Shown one piece after another: positions 9,222 through 23,290 of a DNA stretch of 64,000 nt (its first letter is position 1; each line of letters opens with the position of its first letter). The notes beneath the pieces are model-generated. The model saw nothing but the letters and a program-made list of their open reading frames with translations, did not search any database and was not told the origin of the DNA. The DNA is from Cocos nucifera. Its lineage: Eukaryota > Streptophyta > Magnoliopsida > Arecales > Arecaceae. The stretch covers positions 1 through 64,000 of the forward strand of contig QRFJ01003063.1 in assembly GCA_006176705.1 (NCBI GenBank), in the 5' to 3' direction. A program made the position numbers and the translations under genes.

Positions 9222-11027
9222 TTTATTCAAGATAGCGGCATTGGAAAGCAGATTAAGCTTGATGAGAAAGTCTCACAAGTACAACGAGCTAAGGACCAAT
9301 TGGAACCAAATCAGGTTGAGCCAATAAGAACACTACCTCCTCCACCTCGTAGATCGGAAAGAGTTTTCCCATCCCCCTGAAAGATACTTAGGTATTATTT
9401 CAGAGGAAGTAGAGGAAAATGTTCCTCATAGGTAATGGTGCTCATGGTGATGATCCCAAAACCTACAACGAGGCGATATCAGATATCGACTCCGAGAAAT
9501 GGCTAGAGGCAATGCAAGTCAGAAATTGACTCGATGCACTCAAACCAAGTCTGGACCTTGGTAGATCCACCAGAAGGTATAGTACCTATTGGGTGTAAAT
9601 GGATCTTCAAGAGAAAGATTGGTGCAGATGGGAATGTGGAGACATTCAAGGCTAGACTAGGTGGCAAAAGGTTATAGTCAACGCGAAGGCATTGACTATC
9701 AGGATACCTTTTCCCCAGTGGCTATGCTAAAATCCATCCGCACATTGCTTGCCGTTGCAGCCTATTTCGATTATGAAATATGGCAAATGGACGTGAAAAC
9801 GGCATTCTTAAATGGATATCTTGAGGAAGATATCTATATGGAACAGCCGCTAGGTTTCACATCCAGTGATACTGATCACAAGGTTTGCAAGCTGCAAAGG
9901 TCCATATATGGACTTAAGCAAGCATCTCGGAGCTGGAACACTCGTTTCAATGATGTGATCAAAAAGTTTGGTTTCATCAAAAATGAAGAGGAACCATGTG
10001 TTTTCAAAAAGGGTCAGTGGGAGCGCTGTTGTCTTCCTCGTATTGTACGTGGATGACATCCTCCTTATTGGGAATGATATTCCCATGTTGACATCAGTCA
10101 AGATTATGGTTGTCCAAGGAATTCTCCATGAAAGACCTAGGTGAAGCATCCTTTATTCTAGGAATTAAGGTCTATAGGGATAGACCGAATAGGATGCTAG
10201 GACTTTCACAGAAGATGTACATAGAGGAAGTACTAAAGAGGTTTAGTATGGAAAACTCTAAGAGGGGATTAATACCCTTCAGACATGGTATTCATCTTTC
10301 CAAGAAGATGTGCCCTAGCACACCTGAGGAAATAGAACGCATGAGCAAGATCCCTTATGCTTCTGCAATAGGGAGCCTCATGTATGCCATGCTATGTACA
10401 CGACCTGATATAGCCCATGCTGTGAGTGTCACAAGCAGATATCAGTCAAATCCAGGTGAAGAACACTGGACTTCTGTGAAATGTATCCTTAAGTACTTGA
10501 GAAGAACTAAGGATATGATGTTGGTCTTTGGTAACGGAGAACTCCAAGTCCAGGGATACACAGACTCGGATTTCATGTCCGATATAGATGATCGAAAGTC
10601 GACATCTGGGAGTCTGTTTGTGTGCAATGGTGGTGCTGTCAGCTGGAAGAGTTCCAAGCAAACTGTGATAGCAGATTCCACCATGGAAGCAGAATATATC
10701 GCTGCATCAGAGGCTGCGAAGGAAGCATTCTGGTATAAGAAGTTTGCTGCAGAAATTGGAGTAATGCCATCAGATGCCATTCCTCTATACTGCGACAACA
10801 ATGGCGCCATAGCCCTTGCTAAGGAGCCGAGGTCTCACCAGAAATCCAAGCACATTGAGCGGCGATACCACCTCATCCGCGATTACCTCGAGAAGGGTTA
10901 CGTCGAGGTCAAGAGAGTCAACTCCACAGATAATGTGGCAGACCCACTTACAAAGCCGTTGGGCCAGCAGAAGATCGAAGCCCACCTTGAGAAGATGGGA
11001 CTTAGACTTGTAGCCAATTGGCTTTAG
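9222..11027 (+). pseudogene. pol: E2 reverse transcriptase and RNase H, broken
   Basis: RT with VKTAFLNG and YVDD motifs, then RNase H through QKSKHIERRYHLIR to the C-terminal tail RLVANWL. The last 305 codons (10110-11027) are open. Upstream frames are interrupted by single extra bases near 9366, 9415, 9515, 9659, 10009 and 10105, each relative to E3 or E4. With those ignored it reads in the same frame as the upstream integrase across the UAG. RNase H is complete here, unlike in E1. Confidence 0.88.
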
Positions 11028-11030
11028 GAC

Positions 11031-11041
11031 AAGTGGGAGAT
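11031..11041 (+). other. Polypurine tract, E2
   Basis: AAGTGGGAGAT directly before the 3' LTR, the expected plus-strand primer. E1 lacks its GTGGGAG core. Confidence 0.8.
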
Positions 11042-13323
11042 TGTTAGATATATGTGCCCTAGAAGCCAGAATTGGCTGACACTTGTAATACACTTCTAGG
11101 GGCAAAATTATAATTTTGACTATAATCAATAAAATGGGTTATTTTCTATCACATATGTGTATTTAGTGTCTGTGATACATCCTTTGAGTTAATGGTAATG
11201 ATAATTCATATTTTCAAGAGTTGAAAATTTAAGACATGAATAATCATTATTAACTCATAAAATGCTCCCGACCATAGGATCATCACGAGGATGGTGATTG
11301 ATCCGGAAGGTTGGTGTACAATCGCTTCTCTTTAGTAGATGAGTCTTGAGTCTACGGTGTGGAGACACCGGAGCGAGAGTACAGGTACTCGTTAGAGAAC
11401 GAGGGCACTGAGCGTGACCACCTCGAGTAGTCATTAGGAAGTCTACCTTCTCGTCAATGACTGACTCGATGCTGCAGTAGTGTGTCTGGTTCTTTGACCT
11501 GAGATGCATCGGCAGTTCACCTTGAGGGTGTTATAGTTTGACTACACCATTACTCGGTCTCCTAGCCATATGGAACCCTGAGGTGTATGTTGGCTATAGC
11601 ATGTTCATTGTAGGAACTGGATTGCATCAAGATGGAATCTATCTACCTCGGTGGTAGAGGAGCAGCCCTATGATGATCATGAGAATCAAGTCCAGAAGCC
11701 CATGGCCATGGCAGAGTGAAATAATAGAAAGAGTTTCTATTTAGATTTTCACATTGGACTCGAATCGAATGATTACATCATATGACAGAGACTAGGGTTT
11801 GACGAGTTCACCTTAACCCTAATCTGATCGGGGCTCAAGATAGAAGAACTTAATCACACAGGTAGCTGCACCAAGAGGTTCGCATTCAGCTCTGATGGGT
11901 TGCCACCATATACTGCTAGGTGTCACTGGTGGATTTTGGGAGCAATTAGAATGATTTAGATGATCGATCATTCTAGCTGTTCGAATCAGAAGAGTTCTGA
12001 TCCATCGAAAGGAGTTTCGATGATGTCGATGATAGAGATCATGACATATCCCATTACCATACAGAACTGAACCTAACTGGGTCACACAAACAAGGGTTTG
12101 AATCTGGTGATCATCAATTGAACTGATCTAGTTCAATTGATCTGAATGAGATTCAATTAGGTTCAAGGAAAATCGTGCTAGCACTCGATTGAACCTAACG
12201 TTCTTCTTTTACTATCATAAATAAGTTGTCCTGACTGAGCCAAAGGAGTTTGTGCTCAATCAGAGGCCTTCATATGGTCTGACTGGAGGTTGTCCAAGTC
12301 AGAAAAGGTTGTCTTATTTGTAAGACATTACCTGCCATTTTTGGTCACCTGCCATTTCTTGTTCTTTGACTTTGGTCAAAAGTCTACCTTTGACTGGTCA
12401 AATGTTGACCATTGACACTTTGACTTTTGACCACATGTCATGCACCTATTGGAGAGCTGGTGGGGGCCTTGTCCCCCTGCCAGAACCTGGCAAGGAGGAA
12501 GGGCGCACGCCACCCTTGGCGTGTGCCCAAGTTGGAGGCGCCTAGGAGTCCTTGTTGGACAAGGACTCCATCTCCTTTTTGGATTCCAATTAGAGTTCTA
12601 CTAAGAATCCAAGTTTGACTGGTCTTAGGCGCCCTCTAAGGAGGAATCCAGGGGACTCTATTCCCACCAATCAGATTTAGATCTGATTTCACAAAGGGTT
12701 TGTGATTGGTTGGGAAGAAGAGGAGTTGGATCACGCTTAGTCTATAAATAAGACCCTGCGCCCAACTCAAATAATTGAAATCAATTGAAATTCCCCATGC
12801 CCCAAGGCTGCCTCTCCCCTCCTCCTCCATGCCAAGTCCATCTTCTCCCTCTCCTCTCCACGTCCAAAAGGTGTTTGGACTTGGTTGGTGCGATTCAGAT
12901 CAAGAAAGGCGATCAAAAGCTAAGAAGGCTGCGCTGCTGCAAAGGACGACTGCTGATCTTCAAAAGGAGTTTTGAAGATCCTCCAGATCAGATCCAGATC
13001 TGATTTTTGGAGGTGTGATAGAGAAGAAGAGGATCTCCAGATCCAACCTGAGTGGATACCGGTAGAGGCCAGGCGCTTGCGTGGCTAGATCCAGAACCTT
13101 CCGCTGCAACAGGATCATCACAGGGTAATAGGATTACCCAATCAGGTAAATTAAATTTGATTTAATTTATCTTATTTTATTTTAATTTATTAAAATAATA
13201 AGAATCAGATCTGAAACATCCCAAGATCTGATTGGATCAAAGAGAAAAAATTTTTGAAATATATCTCTTGATCTGATCAGATCTGAACGAACCTGGATCC
13301 GAGAAATCAGGATTTTTCCTTCA
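11042..13323 (+). repeat. Family A LTR (E2 3' LTR)
   Basis: Complete, 2282 bp, TGTTAGATAT...TTCCTTCA. W-boxes at 12365-12434, TATA box at 12743-12750. The bases that follow (agtca) are candidate target-site duplication, with no partner visible. Confidence 0.93.
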
Positions 13324-15359
13324 AGTCAAATGGTTGAAATTTTCCAATGCATGTCTAGATATTGGCACTAGTTATATTATGATGCATTCTCTAAAATGTC
13401 TATACCTAATGGTCATATGGGACTAATTAATGAGCTCCCATTAGTGAAATTCACTGGCGATGTAGTGCCGATTAAGGAAATAATTATTTTATCCATTATG
13501 ATAGGTCAGTACCCAAGGCAATCAAAGGCCCAAGTTGACTTTCTAGTAGTGAAGGCTCCCTCAGCTTACAATGCGATTCTTGGCCGATCTGATCTAAATG
13601 CACTTCAAGCTATGGTTTCAACCTAATACTTGAAGATGAAGTTTCTGACAAACTTCAAGATTGGAGAAGTTAGAAGAGGTCAGGCTTTGGCATGACACTA
13701 TTACACCATTGCCTTGCAAGGGGGAAAGCAGGCACAATCTTGTCCAATGGATGGGCTTGATACCCATGATGACCTGACTGAAGAACGGAGAGAACCAATC
13801 GATGATCTTATTGCAATCTCTTTAAATGATGGAAACAAAGATCATACTATTCAAATTAGCTCTAACTTGGAAGAGAAAGTCAGGAAGCAGCTCGTTTCCT
13901 TCTCGTAAAAGAATGCCAATGTCTTTGCCTAGGTACCTATGGTTATTCCTAAGTTCCATGTGGAAGTGATGGAGCATCATCTGGCGTTGGATCTAAAACA
14001 ACAGCCGATAAAATTAAAGAAGCATAGCTTTGTACTAGAGTGGTAAAAAGCTATTATGGATGAGGTCGACAAGCTCCTTAAAGCTCTATTCATCTAGGAG
14101 GTATCCTATCCAGATTGGATTACAAATATAATTCTTGTCAAGAAGGCAAATGGCAAGTAGAGGATGTGCATAGACTTCACATATTTGAATAAAGCCTACT
14201 CAAAGGACAACTATTCCTTACCAAGTATTGATCAATTGGTGGACACAACCTCAGACCATGAGCTCCTCACTTTCATGGATTTCTTCTTCGATTACAATTA
14301 AATCTAGATGGCACTAGAGGATTAGATAAAACTACTTTTATTACTGACCGTTATCTTTATTGTTAATTACAGGATTATGCCCTTTGGACTAAAGAATGCA
14401 GGCACCATCTATCAATTCCTAGTGAACAAGATCTTCAAAGAACAGATTGGCTATAATATGGAGATCTATGTGGACGACATGTTAGTTAAAAGTCGATCTT
14501 CAACGAATCAAATCGTCAACCTTAAGGAGACCTTCAACACACTTTGAAAGTATAAGATAAAGTTGAATCCAACCAAATGTGCCTTCAGAGTAACCTCAAA
14601 AAAATTTTTAGAATTTATGGTATCAAGGAATGGCATTGAAGCAAATCCTAAGAAGATCAGAGCTATTCAAGAAATGACTGTACTAAAAATAATAAAAGAG
14701 GTTCAATGCCTAATAGGAAAGGTTGTGGCTCTAAATTAATTTATCTCAAGGTCAGCTGAATGTTGCATGCCCTTCTTCTAAGTGCTCAAGCAGCCTAAGA
14801 ATTTTGCTGGACTTATGATGCCAATGAGCATTTAAAAAACTAAAGAACTATCTGAGCTCATCTCCTCTCCTTGCCAAACTTGAACTTGATGAAGAACTGT
14901 TCCTATATTTGGCGGTGTCACCTGTGGCAATTGGAGCTATTCTGATTAGAGAAGAAGCAAAAATTTAAAACTCAATCTACTATATAAGTTGAGTTCTGAG
15001 GGATGTAGAAATAAGGTATACAAAATTAGAAAAACTAACTTATACTTTATTGGTTACTACTAGGAAGCTCCGACCTTACTTCTAGAAACATACAGTCACA
15101 CTTCTCACTAATCAATCAATCAAGGCTATTCTCCATTAGCCTGATATCTCTAGAAGAATAGCTAAATGGGCAATTGAGCTTACCGAGTTTGACATCAATT
15201 TTCAGTCATAGCCATTCATTAAAACTCAGATATTAGCCGACTTTACAGTAGAATGCACCATCCTTGATCAAACCAAGCTTGAGCATCAAGAAGTTGGTAC
15301 TTTCAGTTCGTAGCCGAACTTCACTGAGAAAAAAGCAGATTTCTTTGAGAACCTCTAGG

Positions 15360-15814
15360 CTCTATATGTTGATGGTTCCTCTACTGCTTCAGGAGTGGGC
15401 GCAGGCCTGATTCTAATTAATCTAGAAGAAGTTATTACTGAATACGTGCTGCACTTCGAGTTTCTCACAATAAATAATGGAGATAAATATGAGGATCTGA
15501 TTGCTAGATTGAGAATAGCTAAAGAATTGAAAGTAGACCATGTAAAAATCTACAGCAATTCTCAATTGATGGTGGGACAAGTTAACAGTAATTTTGAAGC
15601 TCGAGAAGAAAGTATGAAGAGGTACTTGAAAAAAATAAGAAGCCTAATTTCGGCCTTTGATAGCTTTAACATTCAGCAGATCTCTAGAGCAAAAAATATT
15701 AGGACCGAACTCCTCTCCAAATTAGCTACTTGGGCTCCAAGTGAATTACCAAAAGAAGTCTTCTTTGAAGTCCTGCAACACCCAAGCTCAGAGGAATCCC
15801 AAACTATGATGTAG
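15360..15814 (+). pseudogene. Second (archaeal-type) RNase H of the gypsy element
   Basis: The longest open part of this element (15395-15814, 139 codons). LYVDGSS carries the first acidic residue and YEDLIARL the glutamate. The motif normally reading DSQL is NSQL here, so one catalytic aspartate is lost. In Tat elements this extra RNase H follows the ordinary one, as here. Confidence 0.75.
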
Positions 15815-16231
15815 GTAAACCCTGAGCCTAGCTATATCGATCCATTTGTTTTATACCTTAAAGATGGCACCCTCTCCAGGGATCCAAAAAAAGCATGGAG
15901 ATTGAGAAAACCATGCCTTCTGCTTTGTTTTACATGAGAATAAGCTGTATAAGAGGTCGTACTCCTTGCCACTTCTTAGATACCTCCGACCTTCTGAAGC
16001 TAATTATGCATTAAAGAAAGTTCATGAAGGAATTTATGAAAATCATCTAGGGGCTAGATCATTATCTTACAAGCTACTCCATCAAGGATACTATTGGCCG
16101 ACTATGCAGTAAGATGCCACTAATTATGTGAAGAGATGTGTCTGATGTTAAAAAAATACCAACATTTAGAGATAGCTGGCTTCACAACTCACACCTTTGA
16201 GCACTCCTTGGCCATTTGTGCAATAGGAGAT

Positions 16232-16236
16232 GGATA
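16232..16236. repeat. Target-site duplication of E-old, left copy
   Basis: GGATA here versus GGATG at 26217-26221. Joining the flanks restores the gypsy integrase reading (M-D, then V-L-G-P-F), so this is a true insertion site with one later change. Confidence 0.8.
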
Positions 16237-18511
16237 TGAAGGGAAATCCTGAATTTTTCGGGTTAGGTTCGTACAGATCTGATTGGATCGAGAGGCATAT
16301 TTCAAAAATTCTTCTCTCAGATTTAGATCAGATTTGATACTTTTTAGATCTAATATTAGCATCTGATAAATAAGAAAAATTAAATTAAATTAAAACTAAA
16401 TTAATTTTATCTTGATCCTGGGTAATCTGATTACCCATTGATGATCCTGCGAAAGCTCTAAGATTCTGGATCTAGCCATGCAAGCACCTGGCCTCTATCG
16501 ATATCCACTCAAATTGGATCTGAAGATCTTCTTCTTCTCTTTCTTTTCTCCAAAAATCAAATCTATATCTGATTTAGAGGATCTTCAAAACACCTTTTGA
16601 AGATCACCGATCGTAACTGCAGCAATGCTGCCTTCTTCCTTTTTCGTCAGCCTTTTCTTGCCCGACTCGCACTAATCTGAAGAACCCAACTTTCTTGGCT
16701 ATGGGGAGGAGAGAGAGGGCCAGATGTTTGCATGGAGAAGGGAGAGGGGCAGCCTTGGGGTGTGGCTAGGAGAGAAGTTCTTGAAAAGTGGGCGCAGATA
16801 GGGTCTATTTATAGACTCTACTATGCCATGCAGTGCTGCATCACCCCAGCCAATCATGTTGCTTCGTTCAATCAGATCTAAATCTGATTGGTGGGATGAG
16901 AGACCCACGAATTCATCCTAAGGTGACACCTAAGACTGGTCAAAGTCTATAGGTGAGGGACACCTAGTTTGAATCCAACAAGCAACCTGGAGTCCTATCC
17001 GTATGGGACTCCAGCATCCTTATACATGGGCGCACGCCATCCTAGGCGTGCACCCTCTTCTTTCCAATTTTTAGAGAGGGGACAAGCCTCTATCTGCTCT
17101 CCAATAAGTGTGTGACACATGGGAAGATGTCCAAGGATCAAAGGTCAATGTTTGACCAAGTCAAAGTACAAGAATTAGCAGGTGATGAAAAATGGTAGGT
17201 GTTGTCTCAAATTTATCTCATAAATTAAGATAACCCTTTTCTGACTTGGACAAGCTCCAGTCAGACAAGATAAAGGTATCTGAGTGAGCACAAACTTATT
17301 TGGCTTAGTCGAGATAACTTTTAATGATAAGAAAAGGAGAACGTTAGGCTCAATCGTGTGCTAGCATGATTTTCTTGAATCAAATTGAATCTTATTCAAA
17401 TCAACTAAATTGGGTTAGTCCAATTGATGATATCTAGATCTAAACCCTTATTTATGTAACCTAGTTAGGTTCAGTTCTGTATGGTAATGGGGCATGTCAT
17501 GATCTCCATCATCGACATCATCAAAACTCCTTTTGATGAATCAGAACTCTTCTGATTCAGACAACTAGAATGATCGATCATCAAAATCATTCTAGTTGCT
17601 CCCAAAATCCACTAGTGACACCTAGTAGTATATGGTGGCAACCCATCAAAATTGAAAATGAATCTCTCGATGCAGCTACTTGTGTGATTAAGTTCTTCTA
17701 TCTTGAGCCCCGATTATAGTAGGGTTAAGGTGGACTCGTCAAACCCTAATTTCTATCATATGATTTAATCATTTGATTCAAGTCCAATGTGAAAATCTTA
17801 ATAGAAACTCTTTCTATTATTTCACATTCTACCATGGCCATGGGCTTATGGACTTGATTTTCATGATTATCATAGGGCCACTCCTCATCCATCGAGGTAG
17901 ATAGATTTCATCTTGGTGCAATCCAATTCCTACAATGAACATGCTATAACCAACATACATCTCAGAATTTCGAATGGCTAGGAGATCGAGTCATGGTGTA
18001 GTCAAACTATAACATCCTCAAGGTGAACTGCCGATGCACCTCAGGTCAAAAAACCAGAGACACCACTGCAGCATCAAGTCAATCATCGATGAGAAGGTAG
18101 ACTTCCTTATGACTACTCGAGGTGGTCACGCTCAGTGCCCTCGTTCTCTAATAAGTATCTGTACTCTCATCCTGATGTCTCTACACCATAGATTCAAGAC
18201 TCATCTACTACAAAGAAGTGATTGTACACTAACCTTCTGGATCAATCATCATCCTCATGATGATCCTATGGTCAGGAGCATTTTATGAGTTAATAATGAA
18301 AATTCTTGTCTTAAATTTTCAACTCTTGTAAATAAGAATTATCATTACCATTAACTCAAGGGATGTATCACAAACACTAAATACATATATGTGATGGAAA
18401 ATAATCCATTTTATTATTTATTATTATTTATAGTCAAAATTATAATTTTGTCCTTAGAAGTGTATTACAAGTGTCAGCCAATTCTGGCTTCTAGGGCATA
18501 CATATCTGACA
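16237..18511 (-). repeat. E-old 3' LTR
   Basis: 2275 bp on the minus strand. Ends read TGAAGGGAAATCC and ATATCTGACA (a T-to-C change in the canonical TGTTAGATAT end). TATA box at 16806-16813. Three W-box cores at about 17141-17167. Hairpin GGAGTCCTAT/ATGGGACTCC at 16989-17012 is retained with one wobble pair. Confidence 0.9.
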
Positions 18512-21500
18512 AACTCCCGCTTGACCTAAAGCCAATTGGCTATAAATCTAAGTCCCATCTTCTCAAGGTGGGCTTCGATCTTTTGCTGGCCTAATGATTT
18601 TGTAAGCGGGTCCGCCACATTATCTGCGAAGTCGACTCTCTTGACCTTGACGTATCCCTTCTTAAGGTAATCATGGATAAGGTGATATCACCGCTCGATG
18701 TGCTTGAATTTCTGATGAGATCTTGGCTCCTTAGCAAGGGCTATAGTGCCATTATTATCGTAGTATAGAGGAATGGCATCTGATGGCATTACTCCAATCT
18801 TTGCGGCAAATTTCTTGTACCAGAATGCCTTCTTTGTAGCTTCTGATGCAGCAATGTATTCTGCTTCTATGGTAAATCTGCTATTACTATATATTTGGAA
18901 CTCTTCCAACTGACAGCTTCATTATTGCACAAAAATAGACTCCTAGATGTCGACTTTCGATCATCTATATCGAACAAAAAATTTGAGTCTGTATATCCCT
19001 GGACTTGGAGTTCTCCATTACCAAAAACCAACAACATATCTTAGTTCTTCTCAAGTACTTAAGGATACATTTCACAGAAGTCTAATGTTCTTCATCTGGA
19101 TTTGACTGATATCTGCTTGTGACACTCATAGTATGAGCTATATCAGGTCGTGTACATAACATGACATACAAGAGGCTCCCTATTGCAGAAGCATAAGGGA
19201 TCTTGCTCATACATTCTATTTCCTCAGGTGTGCTGGGGCACATCTTCTTGGAAAGATGAATGCCATGTCTGAAGGGTACTAAACCCCTCTTAGAGTTTTC
19301 CATACTAAACCTCTTTAGTACTTCCTCTATGTACATCTTCTGTGAAAGTCCTAGCATCCTATTCGGTCTATCTCTATAGACCTTAATTTCTAGAATAAAG
19401 GATGCTTCTCCTAGGTCTTTCATGGAGAATTCTTTAGATAACCATATTTTGACTGTGGTCAACATGGGAATATCATTTTCCCAATAAGGAGGATGTCATC
19501 CACGTACAATACGAGGAAGACAACAGCGCTCCCACTGACCTTTTTGAAGACACATGGTTCCTCTTCATTTTTGATGAAACCAAACATTTTGATCACATCA
19601 TTAAAATGAGTATTCCAGCTCCGAGATGCTTGCTTAAGTCCATATATGGACCTTTGCAGCTTGCAAACCTTTGTGATCAGTCATCACTGGATGTGAAACC
19701 TAAGCGGCTGTTCCATATAGATATCTTCCTCAAGATATCCATTTAAGAATGCCATTTTCACATCCATTTGCCATATTTCATAATCGAAAATAGGCTGCAA
19801 CAGCAAGCAATGTGCGGATGGATTTTAGCATAGCTACTGGAATGAAAAGGTATCCTGATAGTCAATGCCTTCGCGTTGACTATAACCTTTTGCCACTAAT
19901 CTAGCCTTGAATGTCTCCACATTCCCATCTGCACCAATCTTTCTCTTGAAGATCCATTTACACCCAATAGGTACTATACCTTCTGGTGGATCTACCAAGG
20001 TCCAGACTTGGTTTGAGTGCATCGAGTCAATTTCTGACTTCATTGCCTCTAACCATTTCTCGGAGTCGATATCTGATATCGCCTCGTTATAGGTTTTGGG
20101 ATCATCACCATGAACACCATTACCTACGAGGAACATTTTCTCTAACATCCTCTGAAATAATACCTAAGTACCTCTTCAGGGGGATGGAAAATCTCTTTCC
20201 GATCTACGAGGTGGAGGAGGTAGTGTTCTTATTGGCTCAACCTGATTTGGTTCCATTTGGTCCTTAGCTCGTTGCTCTTGTGAGACTTTCTCATCGAGCT
20301 TGAATCTGCTTTTCCAATGCCACTATCTTGAATAAACTATTTTTCAAGAAAGATGGCATGTCGACTCACAATCACATTATGATCTTCTGGAATGTAGAAA
20401 TAATATCCTAATGACTCTTTAGGATATCCTATGAATCGAGCTCTGAAAGGACCTAAACTCTAACTTGTCCGCTTGTTGTCTTTTGACATGAGCCGGACAA
20501 CCCCAAATTCTGAGATGACTCAGACTTGGTTTCTTACCATGCCATATCTCATACGGTGTGGTAGGAACGGTTTTAGAGGGAACCCTATTCAGTAAGTATA
20601 TTGCAGTTAACAAAACAGTATCCCCAAAGAAAATTAGGAAGGTCTGTGAAGCTCATCATGGATCGAACCATATCTAATAGGATTCGGTTTCTCCATTCTG
20701 AAACTCCATTGAGTTGAGGTGTTCTTGGTGGAGTCCATTGAGAGACTATGCCATTTTCCTTGAGATAGTCTAGGAATTCTCGACTAAGGTATTCACCTCC
20801 TCGATCTGATCGAAGAACCTTAATGGGTTTTCTAGTTTGTTTTTCTACTTCATGTCTGAATTCTTTGAACTTTTCAAAAGCTTCAGAACTTGTGTCTCAT
20901 AAGATACACATACCCATACCTAGATAAATCATCGGTAAAGGTTATGAAGTAGACAAAGTTGCCTCTAGCCGGCACATCAAATGGGCCACACACATCTGTA
21001 TGTACTAGGGCAAGAAGATCCGTGGCCCTTTCCCCATGTCCTAACAAAAGGGAAGTTTAGTCATTTTGCCATGAAGACAAGGATTCACAAATTGGATATG
21101 ACTCAAAAGTCAATGGACTCAATAGCCCAATTTTCTCCAATTTGTTAATCCTATCTTCTGCTATATGACCTAATCTTAGGTGCCATAGATACCTATCATT
21201 TGGACTATCCCTAGGTCATTTTGATTTTATGTCATTCATATTTTGCTCGAAAATTAAAAATAGATACATCAACATGTAACTGATAAAGACCGTTAATAAG
21301 AAAACCACTTGCAATTTTATTTCTTTCATAAAGAATGTTACAATGGTCCTTAAGAAAACTAATTACATAGCCTTCTAATGCTAAGGCAAGAAACAGAAAT
21401 CAAATTCCTACTTGCTGTAGGTACATAATAACAGTCTTTTAATACTAAGTCTAAACTAGATGGTAGTCGAAGAGGGTATGTTCCCACGACCACGGTAGCA

Positions 21501-22499
21501 ACTCTTGCTCCATTTTCGATGCGTAGGATCATCTCACCATCTCTCAGCCTCCTACTATCCTCAAGATCCTGCATAGAAGTGCATAAGTGAGCACTGGAAT
21601 CAGAGTCAAGCACCCAACTGGATGCAGAAGAAATCGTAAGGTTAGACTCAATAACGAGCATACCTCCAGAAGGACCTGCCTCCTTCTTCTTTAGGATGGC
21701 CAGGTATGTAGGGCGGTTCCGCTTCTAATGGCCATCATTTTTGCAATGGAAATACTTTTCTTTATCAGCAGCTTTCTTTTTCAGCTCTGCCTTTTTTGTT
21801 CTTTCCTTCTTCCATCTTCTGCTTTTTCATAGACTTCTTCTTCTTTCCAAAAGACTTTCTCTTGAAAGAAGTCCATTCCATAGCAAGTACTAAGCCTTTA
21901 GAACCTTTCATAAAAAGCTCAGCAGTAACCAGCATGTTCATAAGTTCGGCCAAGAAGTTTTGAAGTTTATGCATATAGTAGTTCATGATGAATTACCCAT
22001 ACACATCAGTCAAGGATTGCAGAATTATATCATTCTACATATCCAAGTCTAATCTCACTCCGAGCTTCTCAAGCTCTTCCAAATCCTTGATCATCATCAG
22101 ACAATGATCTTGGACTGACTGCCCATCGTGCATCTTAGTCTTGAACAGTCGTTTAGTGACTTGATACTTGGCTACGCGATTCTATTCACCAAACAACTCC
22201 TATAGGTGAGCTAATATTTGGTGAGCAGTCCTGATATCTTTATGTTGGCACTGAAGCTCATCAGACATCGAGCCCAACATGTAGTATTTGACCTTATTAT
22301 CTTCGTCAGTCCACTTATCCAGAGATGCTCTCTGTTCAACAGATGGACGGGCTGGTAAGGTGGGAGGATCTTGGTTTAATACATGAGTTAACTTCTCAGA
22401 ATCCAAAATGATTTTGAAATTTCGGAGCCAATCTTTGTAATTTGGTTCGATCAGTCTATGGGTGTCCAAGATTCGTCCTAGTGGGTTAGATACAGACAT
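18512..22499 (-). pseudogene. E-old gag-pol remnant
   Basis: Runs from the gag ATG at 22499 down to the 3' LTR with many stops and indels. Recognisable pieces: gag N-terminus (22499-22200), lysine-rich nucleocapsid (21986-21765), protease (21661-21359, LDSDSSAHL: the active-site DSG has become DSD), integrase C-terminal part (20613-20419), RT start (20148-19834), RT end (19465-19082) and RNase H (18909-18688). At the place where young copies have UGA in gag it reads CGA (Arg). The UAG after integrase is present (20339-20337). Confidence 0.87.
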
Positions 22500-22503
22500 T
22501 TTC

Positions 22504-23290
22504 CTATAGAGAGTCAAAGTTTTTACTTACATATTGTAATTAAGACTTAATCAATTTGTTTAGAGATTTTATTTTAAAATAAATTAGCTCCCACTATTTT
22601 CTCGGATCCCTACACTCCCTTTGTAAAGATGCAAAAATCTCCATGATTACTGATTTCTAGTGGATGGTGCGGTCCCATCAATTGATTCATCACCTCACCT
22701 AACAGTTATTGATAATGGGTTAGCCAATGAGTGAACAACTCTTGTTTAATGATACTCTAATCATGATGCACCCAAACTTGATCTCTAATTCATGAATCTC
22801 ACCGTGTTCGGAATATTGATCCACTCCTTAGTTAAGTCAGACCCACCATTTGCATAGATTGGATTCCTAATTGGGTCTCTCACCGTATCTAAAATATTGA
22901 GCCCAATTCATCCTCCAGCCTATAGCATCCAATGCCTAATAGACATGGTTGCATGTTTTTGGTGCAACTGAGCCACTGTAACCAGCCGAGAATAATCAAC
23001 CCTGGAAAGGGCCCGCACATCTACAATGGTGGAAGACCATGACTTAATCTTTTCTTAGGAAGATTTGATTTAGGTCTCATTAAACTAGACTTGACATAGT
23101 CATAACTATTATGACTAACCTAGTGGCATGGGTTAGCTCAGATTATTGACCACCTCAGATTAGAACTGAGTCAACAAACATGGCCAGGTAAGTGAGACCG
23201 ATGGAAGGGTATGTCATTAACTCGATAAGAATGCATTTGAGTCGAGTAGCTCCCAATTAAAAACCAGTAGATTGTATCTGCCAAACTTAC
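22504..23290 (-). other. Predicted leader intron, E-old
   Basis: Donor CTAAG|GTAAGT at 23290 and acceptor CTCTCTATAG|G ending at 22504, five bases before the gag ATG; 787 nt. The acceptor is TATAG rather than TACAG and no clear CTAAC branch motif remains, which fits decay. Confidence 0.35.

Larger units (their letters stand above)
1..13323 (+). mobile_element. Composite of two family A Ty1/copia elements (E1-E2)
   Basis: Order seen: partial internal region (1-1678), complete LTR (1679-3955), LTR lacking its first 1.05 kb (3956-5186), PBS and full-length internal region (5187-11041), complete LTR (11042-13323). The left end lies outside the window. The right end abuts decayed gypsy protease sequence, so the complex sits inside that older element; the 5 bases after it are agtca, whose partner would lie left of the window. 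An LTR joined directly to a truncated LTR is not a normal integration product; it could come from unequal recombination, a deletion, or a misassembly between near-identical LTRs. Confidence 0.85.
13324..16236 (+). pseudogene. pol: Tat-like Ty3/gypsy pol, first piece
   Basis: Decayed polyprotein with many stops. In order: protease (13345-13626; DTG appears altered to DIG, then PSAYNAILGRSDLN); linker QISSNLEEKVRKQLVSF; RT (about 13990-14700: CIDFTYLNKAYSKDN, IMPFGLKNAG, YVDDMLVKS); RNase H (about 14890-15250: YLAVSPVAIGAIL, IAKWAIELTEFDI); second archaeal-type RNase H (15360-15814); integrase zinc region (about 15950-16200: LRPSEANYAL, HEGIYENHLGARS). Two RNase H domains in this order mark the Tat group. 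Pol resumes at 26217 after the E-old insertion. Confidence 0.85.
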
